From the NCBI GenBank assembly GCA_964605235.1, contig CAZSBB010000052.1, positions 1-38,509 of the forward strand: a stretch of DNA of 38,509 nucleotides, written 5' to 3'. The translations under genes were made by a program, and so were the position numbers. The notes below the pieces were generated by a model. It searched no databases and had not been told where the DNA came from. It worked only from the letters and a program-made list of their open reading frames with translations. Positions 1 through 8,062 of this stretch are shown one piece after another (position 1 is the stretch's first letter; the number at the start of each line of letters is the position of its first letter). The DNA comes from CAZSBB01 sp964605235. Lineage in GTDB: Bacteria; Planctomycetota; Phycisphaerae; Phycisphaerales; Phycisphaeraceae.

Positions 1-3000
1 AGCGCCGGCGTCCAGCGGGCCAGAACGCTGCTCACCGCCGCCATCGCCCGGCGTCCGGACGACCTGCGCCTGCGCCTGATGCTCGGCCAGGTCCACGAAG
101 CCCTGGGCGAAACCGCGCAGGCCAACGCCATCTATCTCGCCGCCAGCGAAGGCGACATCCGCGCCACCCCGGTCGTCGCTTACCAGGCGGTGCAGCTCAA
201 ACGTCTGGCGCTCATCCAGCACGCCGACCTGAAGCTCCGCCTGGCGCAGCGCGAGACGGAAATTGCCGCCCGTGACGCCGGCCTGGAAGAGGTGACCAAA
301 CTGGTCAAGCAGATTCGCGTGGAACTGGGCGAAACCGGCTCGGTCCTCATGCTCGAGGGCAAGATCGCCATCGCCCGCGAGCAGTGGAGTGAAGCCCTGG
401 TCAAACTCGACGCCGCCAGCGCCATGTTCAATGATCGTCAGCCGGAAGTGCTGCTGCTGGCGTCCAACGCCTGCGTGAAGCTCGGCGAACTGGGCGCGGC
501 CGTCACCCGCCTGGAAAACCTGCTGCGCCTGCGCTCCGAGTACCTGCCCGCCCGTTATCAACTGGCGCGGCTGTACCTGCGCGTGGCGCAATCGGAGAAA
601 GCCCAGGCCCAGGTCACGGAGATTCTGCGCCAGAAGCCCGGCGACCTCGAAGCCCGCAAGCTCCAGGCGACCGTCTACGCCCAGAGCGGCAACAACGACA
701 AAGCCATTGCCGCCTACGAACAGCTTGACCCCGCCAACAACCTCGATGTGCTGCTGGCGCTGGCGCGGCTGTATGTGCAGCAGGGTCAGCGCGACCGCGC
801 ATTGACGTTGCTTGACGGCGCCTTCCGCCAGCAGCCGACCAACATGGATGTGCTGCGCGAGCTGGTGCGCCTGGCGCCCCAGCCGCAGAACGCCAAGGCT
901 TATCTCGCCTACGCCCGGCAGCAAGGCGGCGATCCCGCCCAGTTGGCGGTGATGGAAGCGCGTGTTGCCGGCAGCGCCGGGCAGGATGTCGTGGCGGATG
1001 TGGAAATGGTCGCCAAGGTCGCCAGCACCCAGTTGCAGCAGGCGCTGAGCAAGTTCCAGTTGTTCTGGCGGCTGGGCAAGCTCGAAGAAGCCCGGCAGGC
1101 GATCAAGGAAGCCGTGGCGCTGGAGGCGGACCATCCGGCGGTCATCGAAGGTCAGTTCAACCTGGCGCTGCTGGACCAGAACTGGACGCAGGCGCAGGGC
1201 CTGATCGACCGGGCCGCCAAGCTCAACGCCGACATGGCGCAGGGCGAGTTCTTCCGCGGGCAGCTCGCGCTGGCGCAGGGCCAGACGCAGCATGCCATCA
1301 CCACCTTCCGCAATGGTTTGCAGAAGCGGCCGGTCTACTCGGACGGCTGGCGCATGCTCGGCGAAGCCCAGCGGCGCGGCGGGGATTTGACCGGCGCCAT
1401 CAACAGCTTCCGCCGTGCGCTGGAGCAGCGTCCCGACAACCTGATGGCGCAGCGCAATCTCGCCACCACGCTGGATGCCGCCGGCCGGTATGACGAAGCG
1501 CTGGAAACCTATCGCCAGGCGATGCAGGTCGGCGCCGGCAACCAGTCGCTGCGCGAAGAATACCTGGCTTACGAGCAGCGCTACGGCGCCCGCGAGCGCG
1601 CGTTGAAGATTCGTCAGCAGATCGCCCAGACCGACCCGCAGGACACCGTGAATCGACGCGGCCTGGCGGTGCTGCTGGCGGCGGGCCGGGAGTTCGATCA
1701 AGCCAAAACCGTGCTCGAAAAGCTGTTCGCCGATGAAGGCCGCACGCTGCCCAATGTCAGCGCTTACGCCACCGTGCTGGCGTTCGCCGGGCAGCGCGAA
1801 GCGGGTGAAAAGTTCCTCCAGCAGTACCTCGAAGGCCTGGGCAGCAAAGCTGCCAGCGCCGATTGGCTGGCGCTGGCGCGCTATCAGGTGACCATCGGCC
1901 AGATGGAAGCCGCCATCAGCAGCTATCACACCGCCGCCCGGTTGGACGATCAGCAGCAGTTGGCGGCCCTGCGCGAACTGGCGGACATCCTGTTCGAACG
2001 CAGCGAGTTCGGGCAGGCCGCCGACTTGTACGCCCAGATCTGGAAAGCCAGCCCCGGCGAATCCCGCGTGGGGCTCCGCTACACCGAAGCCCTCATCCGC
2101 GCCGACCGCTCGGAGGAGGCCCGCAAGCAACTGGATGAACTGATCAAAGCCAATGGCCAGGACGCCAGCTCTTACATGCTCGCCTCCCTGCTGGCGCAGA
2201 GTGAGCGCAATTACCCGGCAGCATTGGCGGCGCTCAACGAAGCCCAGAAGCTCGCGCCTGATCGCGCGGTGCTCTACTACGAACGCGCCAATGTCACCCT
2301 GCAGGTGGATGAGGATCGCTTGAGCGAGGCGATCAGCGACCTGAACCGGGCGTTGGAGCTGGAGCCGAATCTGCATGCCGCCCGGCATCAGCTGGCGAAG
2401 CTGTATCTCATGCAGGATCGCGGCGACGAGGCGGTGCGGCAGTTGCAGGGCGTGCTGGAGCGTCAGCCGCGCGACACGCCCACGCGCCTGCAGTTGCTCA
2501 CGCTGTACCTGAACCAGGGCGACATGCTGTCCGCCAAGGCGTTGCTGAGCCAGTCGGCGGAGTTGTTCCCCAGCGACGCCACCTGGCACCGCATGCAGGC
2601 GGAAATTCTGATGCAGGAGAAGAACCACCGCGCTGCCGTGCGGGCGTTGCAGGAAGCCTTCACCCGCGAGCCGCGCGCCGACACGCTGGGCACGCTGGCG
2701 CTGCAACTGCTGGCGTCCAAACAGGCGGCGGCGGCGGTGAGCGTGCTCGAGCAGCGCAGCGACCTGACCAACAGCGATGCGGCGCTCAAGGCGGTGTACG
2801 GCCGGGCGCTGCAGGAGCAGGGTCAGGCGGACGCGGCGTTGGCGCAGTTCAGCGCGGCTTTGGGTCTGACCCGGGATGCTGAAGGCCTGTTCCGGGTGGC
2901 GGCGCAGATGATCACCGCCCTGGGTTTTGAGCGTGCCGCCGGCGAGTTGGAGAAGCTCGATCAGGGCCGGCATACGACCTGGGTGCAGATGGCGTTGGCG

Positions 3001-3552
3001 CGGGGCGAGATTCAGGCGGACCAGCCGCAAGCCGCGGTCAGTCGGCTTAATCGGATCAGTCGGAACATCCCGACCACAGAAAGTGAGGCATTTCGTGGCC
3101 TGTTGGCGACGGCGCTTCATAATTCGGGCGAGTTGACCGCAGCCGCGGAAGTCTATCGGCAGATGTTGTCCGATAACCCTGGGAACGTTGCCGTGATGAA
3201 TAACCTGGCTTACCTGCTGGCGGCGGATATGAGCAAGCCCACAGAGGCTTTGCCGCTGGCGGAAAAGGCCGCCGCATTGCGTCCGGGTGAGCCGCAGATA
3301 CTTGACACCCTGGGTTGGGTGCAGTTCCTCGCCGGACAAGACGATAAAGCATTACGGACGCTGCGGCGGAGCGTGCGGATCAAACCGCTGGCCGCCAACA
3401 GCTACCACCTGGCGGAAGTGTTGTGGAAGACGGGCGAAAAGACCAGCGCTGCCGCGATGTGGGATTCAGCCCGAAAACTGGCGGAGGCCAGCGACGACCA
3501 ACCGATGCTCGAAAAGATCACCCGCCGCTTGAGGGAAGTGGCGAACCCGTAA
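1..3552 (+). CDS. TPR-repeat protein, PrsT-like (5' end outside window)
   Basis: The frame is open from the first base of the window to the TAA at 3550-3552, so the start lies upstream and the ATG at 79 is only an internal Met. About 1183 residues are visible. They are almost wholly alpha-helical tetratricopeptide repeats of about 34 residues, with recurrent Ala/Gly/Leu TPR positions such as RNLATTLDAAGRYDEALETY. The last repeats, with NNLAYLLA and ILDTLGWVQFLAGQ, resemble the C-terminus of the giant TPR proteins (PrsT) of XrtA/PEP-CTERM exopolysaccharide loci. The next gene, a Wzc-like protein 75 bases downstream, supports a role in polysaccharide export or surface assembly as a protein scaffold. 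No enzymatic domain is visible. The N-terminal signal or lipobox cannot be judged here. TPR assignment is firm; the PrsT label is inference. Confidence 0.85.
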   Translation, partial: SAGVQRARTLLTAAIARRPDDLRLRLMLGQVHEALGETAQANAIYLAASEGDIRATPVVAYQAVQLKRLALIQHADLKLRLAQRETEIAARDAGLEEVTKLVKQIRVELGETGSVLMLEGKIAIAREQWSEALVKLDAASAMFNDRQPEVLLLASNACVKLGELGAAVTRLENLLRLRSEYLPARYQLARLYLRVAQSEKAQAQVTEILRQKPGDLEARKLQATVYAQSGNNDKAIAAYEQLDPANNLDVLLALARLYVQQGQRDRALTLLDGAFRQQPTNMDVLRELVRLAPQPQNAKAYLAYARQQGGDPAQLAVMEARVAGSAGQDVVADVEMVAKVASTQLQQALSKFQLFWRLGKLEEARQAIKEAVALEADHPAVIEGQFNLALLDQNWTQAQGLIDRAAKLNADMAQGEFFRGQLALAQGQTQHAITTFRNGLQKRPVYSDGWRMLGEAQRRGGDLTGAINSFRRALEQRPDNLMAQRNLATTLDAAGRYDEALETYRQAMQVGAGNQSLREEYLAYEQRYGARERALKIRQQIAQTDPQDTVNRRGLAVLLAAGREFDQAKTVLEKLFADEGRTLPNVSAYATVLAFAGQREAGEKFLQQYLEGLGSKAASADWLALARYQVTIGQMEAAISSYHTAARLDDQQQLAALRELADILFERSEFGQAADLYAQIWKASPGESRVGLRYTEALIRADRSEEARKQLDELIKANGQDASSYMLASLLAQSERNYPAALAALNEAQKLAPDRAVLYYERANVTLQVDEDRLSEAISDLNRALELEPNLHAARHQLAKLYLMQDRGDEAVRQLQGVLERQPRDTPTRLQLLTLYLNQGDMLSAKALLSQSAELFPSDATWHRMQAEILMQEKNHRAAVRALQEAFTREPRADTLGTLALQLLASKQAAAAVSVLEQRSDLTNSDAALKAVYGRALQEQGQADAALAQFSAALGLTRDAEGLFRVAAQMITALGFERAAGELEKLDQGRHTTWVQMALARGEIQADQPQAAVSRLNRISRNIPTTESEAFRGLLATALHNSGELTAAAEVYRQMLSDNPGNVAVMNNLAYLLAADMSKPTEALPLAEKAAALRPGEPQILDTLGWVQFLAGQDDKALRTLRRSVRIKPLAANSYHLAEVLWKTGEKTSAAAMWDSARKLAEASDDQPMLEKITRRLREVANP

Positions 3553-3627
3553 GACCTGACCGGTGTCGATGAAATAAGGTTCCGATGGGCGTTCAAACGC
3601 CCGTATCTCCTTGAGGGGAGTTTACTC

Positions 3628-5886
3628 ATGACTGCCAATGTCGCATCACCTTCGCCTTTGACTTCGTCCGGCGCCCCGGCGTCCACGGTCGCCTCCGGAC
3701 GCTTCACCCCGTTGGACCCCGTCAAGGTCCTCCAACAGTACATCTGGGTGCTGCTGGCGGTGCTCATCCTGGGCGTGGCGATCGGCGCCGTGCTGTATGT
3801 CGGGCTGTACAAGTTCAGCCCCGAGTACACCAGCGAAGCCCAACTGCTGGTCACCGGCAGCCTGCAGGAACCGTATGAGCAGCCGTCCATGGCGGGCGGC
3901 CTCAAGCAGCAGCGCCTGGACGTGCTCAGCGCGTTCATCAAGAACCAGATCAGCCTCATCAAGAGCGATGAAGTGATCGGCGGGGCGCTGCTGGACCCCA
4001 AGGTCCAGGATACCCGCTGGTACCGCAACAACGCCGGCTCCGACGCCAAGACCTCCGCCCGCGATGCGCTCAACCAGGCGATCAGCGCCAACCAGATTCT
4101 CGGCTCGACCCTGATCCGCCTGACCATTCAGGGCAAGGAAGCCAAGGACCTGAGCGTGCTGCTGGGCGCCGTCGTGGACAGCTACCTCGCCAAGTTCCGC
4201 GCCCGCAACGACACCGACACCGCCGCCATCCGCCAGGTGTTCTCGGGTGAGGCCGCCAAGGCGCAGTCGGAATACGACCTGGTGCAGAACCAGTTGCGCA
4301 ACTACCGCGAGGAGAACAACCTCGCCACCCTCGAAGCCCAGAACGACGAAGCCAACATCACCTACAACGATCTCGCCAGCCGCGCCTCGGCGCTGGTGGT
4401 GGCGTTGCAGACCGCCCGCGAGCAGCTTCGCGCTCTGGAAGCCGCCCAGAAGGAAGGCCGCATTCTTCAGCCCAGCGCTGACGACCTGTCGGTGGTGGAA
4501 GCCGATCCTTCGGTGAACCTGCGTGACGAGCGGCTGCGCAACCTGCGCGAGCAGCGTGAAGTGCTGCTGCACCGCATGGGCGACGACCACCGCGTGGTCA
4601 TGCAGATCGACCAGCTCATCGACGCCACCCTGGGCGAGCGCGTCCGCGAAGTGAATCGGCTGCTGCGCGAACGGCAGGCGGTGGCGCTGGACCAGGCCCG
4701 CAAGGCGGTGGGGCAGTACGAAAGCCAGTTGGTCGGCCTGCAGCCGGCGCTGGCGGAATCCCGCGCCAAAGTGCGTGACCTGACCGAAAAGCTGCAGACC
4801 TACCGCACCATCGAAATGCGCGCCAAGGCGGCGCTGGACCGCAAGACCAAGGCCGAGGCGCTGCTGGCGGATATGTCGCTGACCGGCCGTCGCCCGGACA
4901 ACGCCGGCGTGAGCCGTCAGGTCAACCCGACCGACGCCAAGCTGACCTTCCCGACCATCGGCGGCGTGGTGGTCTCCACCGCGGTCCTCGTGCTCGCCCT
5001 GGCGATCGCCGTGATCTTCATGAAGGAACTGCTCGACCAGCGGATCAAGAGCCCCACCGACATCATGCTCATCCCCCATGCCCGCGTGCTGGGCAACGTG
5101 CCCCAGGCCGACATGGACCCCCTGGGCCCCAGCGATGTCGAGAGCGTGGTGCGCCGCGATCCGACCGGCCTGATGGCCGAGGCTTTCCGCCAGACCCGCA
5201 CCGCCATCCTCAGTGCCGCCGAACGCGGTGGGCATCGCGTGTTCGCCATCGTCGGACCCCAGCCGGCCTCCGGTGTGTCCAGCATGGTCAACAACCTTGC
5301 CCTGAGCATGGCGTTCGACGGCCGCAAGGTCCTCGCCATCGACGCCAACTTCCGCAAGCCCGCCCTGCATCGCCTGTTCGGTGTCGGCAACGGTCTGGGC
5401 CTGGCGGACGTGCTCACCAGCAACGTCGGCTTCGACCAGGCGGTCATGCATGTGAGCGACCCGAACGTGGATGTGCTCACCGCCGGTGATCTGAGCAAGG
5501 CCGCCCCCGAACTGCTCGAAGGCCGCGCCTTCCAGAACCTGCTCAACGACTGCCGCGCCCGCTACGACGTGATCCTGATCGACACCCCGCCGGCGCTGCT
5601 GACCAGCGAAGCCACCATGCTCAGCAAGCATGTGGACGCCGCGGTGCTGGTGGTTCGCGCCGGGCGCGACAAGCGCGGCATGGTCGCCCGCATGCTCCGG
5701 CAGATGAACCAGGAACAGGCGGAAATGCTGGGCATCGTGCTCAACGCAGTGCGGCCCACCAAGGGCGGTTACTTCAGCAAGAACTACGACATGTTCTACC
5801 AGTACCGCCAGAGCGCTCAGCGCGCCAGCATGGACGAAGAGCGCGCCCTGGCGGCAAAGTCCCAGGACGATCGGACCGAAGCTTAA
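3628..5886 (+). CDS. Wzc-like polysaccharide chain-length determinant / BY-kinase-type protein with degenerate Walker A
   Basis: This 752-aa inner-membrane protein has the Wzz-kinase layout. A first membrane helix lies at about 33-56, a periplasmic Wzz region with long coiled coils at about 60-420, and a second membrane helix at about 437-462. A cytoplasmic P-loop domain of the BY-kinase/CpsD type follows at about 510-700. Family members control polymer length and export of capsule or exopolysaccharide. Walker A' (VLAIDANFRKP, D572) and Walker B (VILIDTPP, D652) are present. The Walker A loop reads GPQPASGVSS, with Val550 where the family has the catalytic Lys. The C-terminus keeps a short tyrosine cluster (Y715, Y720, Y724, Y726). 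A purine-rich RBS (GAGGGGAG) precedes the ATG. Neighbours are a PrsT-like TPR protein and a polyprenyl-phosphate transferase. ATP hydrolysis or kinase activity is doubtful; the structural role is likely. Confidence 0.88.
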   Translation: MTANVASPSPLTSSGAPASTVASGRFTPLDPVKVLQQYIWVLLAVLILGVAIGAVLYVGLYKFSPEYTSEAQLLVTGSLQEPYEQPSMAGGLKQQRLDVLSAFIKNQISLIKSDEVIGGALLDPKVQDTRWYRNNAGSDAKTSARDALNQAISANQILGSTLIRLTIQGKEAKDLSVLLGAVVDSYLAKFRARNDTDTAAIRQVFSGEAAKAQSEYDLVQNQLRNYREENNLATLEAQNDEANITYNDLASRASALVVALQTAREQLRALEAAQKEGRILQPSADDLSVVEADPSVNLRDERLRNLREQREVLLHRMGDDHRVVMQIDQLIDATLGERVREVNRLLRERQAVALDQARKAVGQYESQLVGLQPALAESRAKVRDLTEKLQTYRTIEMRAKAALDRKTKAEALLADMSLTGRRPDNAGVSRQVNPTDAKLTFPTIGGVVVSTAVLVLALAIAVIFMKELLDQRIKSPTDIMLIPHARVLGNVPQADMDPLGPSDVESVVRRDPTGLMAEAFRQTRTAILSAAERGGHRVFAIVGPQPASGVSSMVNNLALSMAFDGRKVLAIDANFRKPALHRLFGVGNGLGLADVLTSNVGFDQAVMHVSDPNVDVLTAGDLSKAAPELLEGRAFQNLLNDCRARYDVILIDTPPALLTSEATMLSKHVDAAVLVVRAGRDKRGMVARMLRQMNQEQAEMLGIVLNAVRPTKGGYFSKNYDMFYQYRQSAQRASMDEERALAAKSQDDRTEA

Positions 5887-6084
5887 GCAGGCGGCCACCA
5901 CCGCCGCATGGATCAGTGTGAAGCGAGAGCTCCGCAGGGCTGCGGGCGACGCCGTGAAGCTGCCACTTCACCGCGACGCCCCGGCCCATGCGGCGTTTAG
6001 CGGACGGCGTGAAGGTAACTGTAGTTCGGGTTGTGGAGGGTTACGCGGGTCAGCCGACGGGTTCGGCTGGCTGCGCTCACCAAG

Positions 6085-7398
6085 ATGGTCGCGCTCCTCG
6101 CCAATGCCGCCGCCACCACCGCTCGCAGCCTGACCGCCAACGAGGTGGTCGCGCCGTACATGGTGGTCTTCTTTGTCGCCTTCCTCGTCAGCTTCCTGGC
6201 GACCCCGACCATGCGCCTGCTGGCGCTGCGCAACGGCGTGGTCGATCTCCCGGACTTCCAACGCAAAAGCCATGTCGAACCCGTCGCCTATCTGGGCGGC
6301 CTGGCAATCTTCCTCGGCTGGCTCGCCGGCATGGCGCTGTGCCACTTCCTGCCCGTCATCGGCGCCCAGGCGCGTGAATTGGGGCTCACCCATGTGCAGT
6401 TCCCCTTTGCCATCGTCATCGGCGCCACCGTCATTGTGCTCACCGGCGTGATCGACGACGTCTACGGCGTGAGCCCGCGCATCAAAATCGGCGGCCAGCT
6501 CTTCGCCGCCGCCGCCCTGGCGAGCATGGATGTCGGCACCACCCTCGTGCTCGATTCCTTCCGCTCCCTGGGTGTAACCTTCCCTCATATTGAATTGGTC
6601 GCCTACGTCCTGGGCGCCCTGGTCATCGCGCTGGCGGTGCTCGGTGGTTGCAATGCGGTGAATCTGCTCGACGGCATGGACGGCCTGGCGGCGGGCACCA
6701 GCGGCATTGCCGCGCTGGGCTTGCTCTTCATCTCCATCGTGGTGGCGATCGGCGTGTCCAATCCCGATGCGGTGCTCCCCGGCGTGGATGTGCTGACCAG
6801 CCCGGTGCGGATCGTGATGTGTCTGGCGATCCTGGGCGCGGTGCTGGGATTTTTACCTTACAACTTCAACCCGGCGAACATCTTCATGGGGGACGCCGGC
6901 TCGCTGCTGCTGGGCTACCTGACCGTCAGCACGATTCTGCTGCTGGCGCATGCCCCGGGCGCCGGGCCGGCCCTGGTGATGGCGGGGCTGATCGTCTTCG
7001 CTCTGCCGATCATCGACACCACGCTGGCGATTGTGCGCCGCAAGCTCGCCGGCCGGCCGATCTTTTCCGCCGACAGTCAGCACCTGCATCATCAACTCCG
7101 CAAGAGCGGGCGCACCGTCAAGCAAACGGTGGTGATCCTCTACGCCCTGGCGGGATTTTTCGCGGTGCTGGGCTGCTCGATGGTCTTCCTGCGCTGGCGC
7201 TATGTGCTGGCGCTCTTCCTGGTGATGTTCGGCTTCGTGGCGGTGACCGCCTACAAGAGCGCCCACACCAAGTTGCTGCTGGAAAAACAGCATCACCCGC
7301 CGCATCCCGACACCGCCGGGCAGGCCGTGGCCGGGGCCCGTCATCCCGAAGTGCCCGCCGAGGATGAGCGTAATCCAATCGAGGCGGCGCACCGCTAG
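6085..7398 (+). CDS. WecA/MraY-type undecaprenyl-phosphate sugar-1-phosphate transferase (glycosyltransferase family 4)
   Basis: This polytopic membrane enzyme (437 aa from this ATG) should transfer a sugar-1-phosphate, such as GlcNAc-1-P, from UDP-sugar to undecaprenyl phosphate. That reaction primes exopolysaccharide or O-antigen synthesis. Family motifs appear in order: the N-terminal SHVEPVAYLGG segment, GVIDDVYGVSP with the Asp pair D124/D125, NLLDGMDGL (N193, D196, D199), NPANIFMGDAGS (D270) and the HLHHQL segment of WecA-like enzymes. About ten hydrophobic helices run through the protein, and the C-terminal tail of about 40 residues is polar and proline-rich. The start is uncertain. 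The frame is open to a TTG at 6031, and an ATG at 6160 sits just before the first membrane helix. None of the three has a strong RBS. The Wzc-like gene ends about 200 bases upstream, in an interval where nothing else is recognisable. Substrate sugar cannot be told from sequence. Confidence 0.88.
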   Translation: MVALLANAAATTARSLTANEVVAPYMVVFFVAFLVSFLATPTMRLLALRNGVVDLPDFQRKSHVEPVAYLGGLAIFLGWLAGMALCHFLPVIGAQARELGLTHVQFPFAIVIGATVIVLTGVIDDVYGVSPRIKIGGQLFAAAALASMDVGTTLVLDSFRSLGVTFPHIELVAYVLGALVIALAVLGGCNAVNLLDGMDGLAAGTSGIAALGLLFISIVVAIGVSNPDAVLPGVDVLTSPVRIVMCLAILGAVLGFLPYNFNPANIFMGDAGSLLLGYLTVSTILLLAHAPGAGPALVMAGLIVFALPIIDTTLAIVRRKLAGRPIFSADSQHLHHQLRKSGRTVKQTVVILYALAGFFAVLGCSMVFLRWRYVLALFLVMFGFVAVTAYKSAHTKLLLEKQHHPPHPDTAGQAVAGARHPEVPAEDERNPIEAAHR

Positions 7399-7475
7399 CC
7401 CCGGACGAGATAGGGCATGGGGGCAGCGATCCGGATCGGCAGGGCTGGCGCATAAGCAAGGCGACGGACATTTTT

Positions 7476-7567
7476 AACGAGCCCCGACCGTGAGGGAGGG
7501 GTTGCTTTTTTTAACCTTCAGGCACTGCGGCTGCGCTGCAACCCCTTGCTGACGCGCGGGGCTCGTT
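7476..7567. repeat. Inverted repeat with 30-bp arms (AACGAGCCCC... type)
   Basis: The left arm (7476-7505) begins AACGAGCCCCGACCGTGAGG. The right arm (7538-7567) is its reverse complement at 25 of 30 positions. The loop contains a T run followed by TTAACC. It lies between a + strand gene ending at 7398 and a - strand gene ending at 7575, so it could terminate both transcripts as a bidirectional hairpin. I recall similar GAGCCCCGACCGTGAGG elements as dispersed repeats in planctomycete genomes; only one copy is in this window. Confidence 0.8.
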
Positions 7568-7574
7568 GATGAAG

Positions 7575-7955
7575 TCAGCCTTGGCGGAGCTTCCAACCCG
7601 CCAGCGCCAGCAGCACCCACCCGACCATGAAGGCCGTGCCGCCCAGGGGCGCGACCATGCCCAGCCAGCGGGCTCCGGTCAGCGCCAGCACATACAGCAC
7701 GCCGCTGAACAGCACGATGCCGATCAGGAAGCTGACGCCCGCCGCCGCCGGCAACCGGCTGCCCGGAAGCTGGCTGCTCAACCACGCCGTCGCCAGCAGC
7801 GCCAGCGCGTGGTACATGTGATAGCGCACGCCGACTTCAAACGTCGTGAGCATTTTCGGTTCGAGCTTGTCTTGCAGGCCGTGGGCGCCAAACGCGCCCA
7901 GCGCCACCGCGAGAAAGCCCAGTCCGCCCGCCATTGCCACCAACCATCGTGTCAT
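7575..7955 (-). CDS. DUF423 family small membrane protein
   Basis: This 126-aa protein has four hydrophobic helices and the DUF423 (YgdD/YwdK-type) signature at its N-terminus: WLVAMAGGLGFLAVALGAFG followed by AHGL. Typical family features such as VGVRYHMYHALALL and LFSGVLYVLAL are also present. Function in the inner membrane is unknown for the whole family. The frame extends 15 codons further upstream, but the ATG at 7955 is preferred: a clean AGGAG lies 7 bases before it, the family starts here, and a TATGAT box lies upstream at 7996-8001 on this strand. The length matches the family's usual 120-130 residues. It sits alone between an inverted repeat and a palindrome, so it is probably monocistronic. 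Confidence 0.9.
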   Translation of the reverse strand: MTRWLVAMAGGLGFLAVALGAFGAHGLQDKLEPKMLTTFEVGVRYHMYHALALLATAWLSSQLPGSRLPAAAGVSFLIGIVLFSGVLYVLALTGARWLGMVAPLGGTAFMVGWVLLALAGWKLRQG

Positions 7956-8026
7956 GTCTGCGCTCCTGTGACGCCGACCGATTGGCGTCGGTGGCATCAT
8001 AGGGCGCAGGGCGGCAATGCACTTAA

Positions 8027-8047
8027 CCCCAGGTCAATGACCTGGGG
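8027..8047. repeat. 21-bp perfect palindrome
   Basis: CCCCAGGTCA and TGACCTGGGG are exact reverse complements separated by one base. The palindrome sits 16 bases after the stop codon of the minus-strand 472-aa gene and upstream of the DUF423 gene. It could be a terminator hairpin, although no T run follows, a dyad operator for the DUF423 gene, or a short dispersed palindromic repeat. The sequence alone does not separate these. Confidence 0.7.
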
Positions 8048-8062
8048 CTAAATCGAAATGCT

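Noticed and set aside
3646..5901. Minus-strand frame of 751 codons opposite the Wzc-like gene
   Set aside because: Composition is the typical mirror of high-GC codon third positions (His/Gln/Gly/Val-rich, no domain), while the + strand encodes a clear family protein.
7476..7567. Insertion sequence or MITE with terminal repeats
   Set aside because: No transposase frame and no target-site duplication could be seen; treated as a palindromic repeat.
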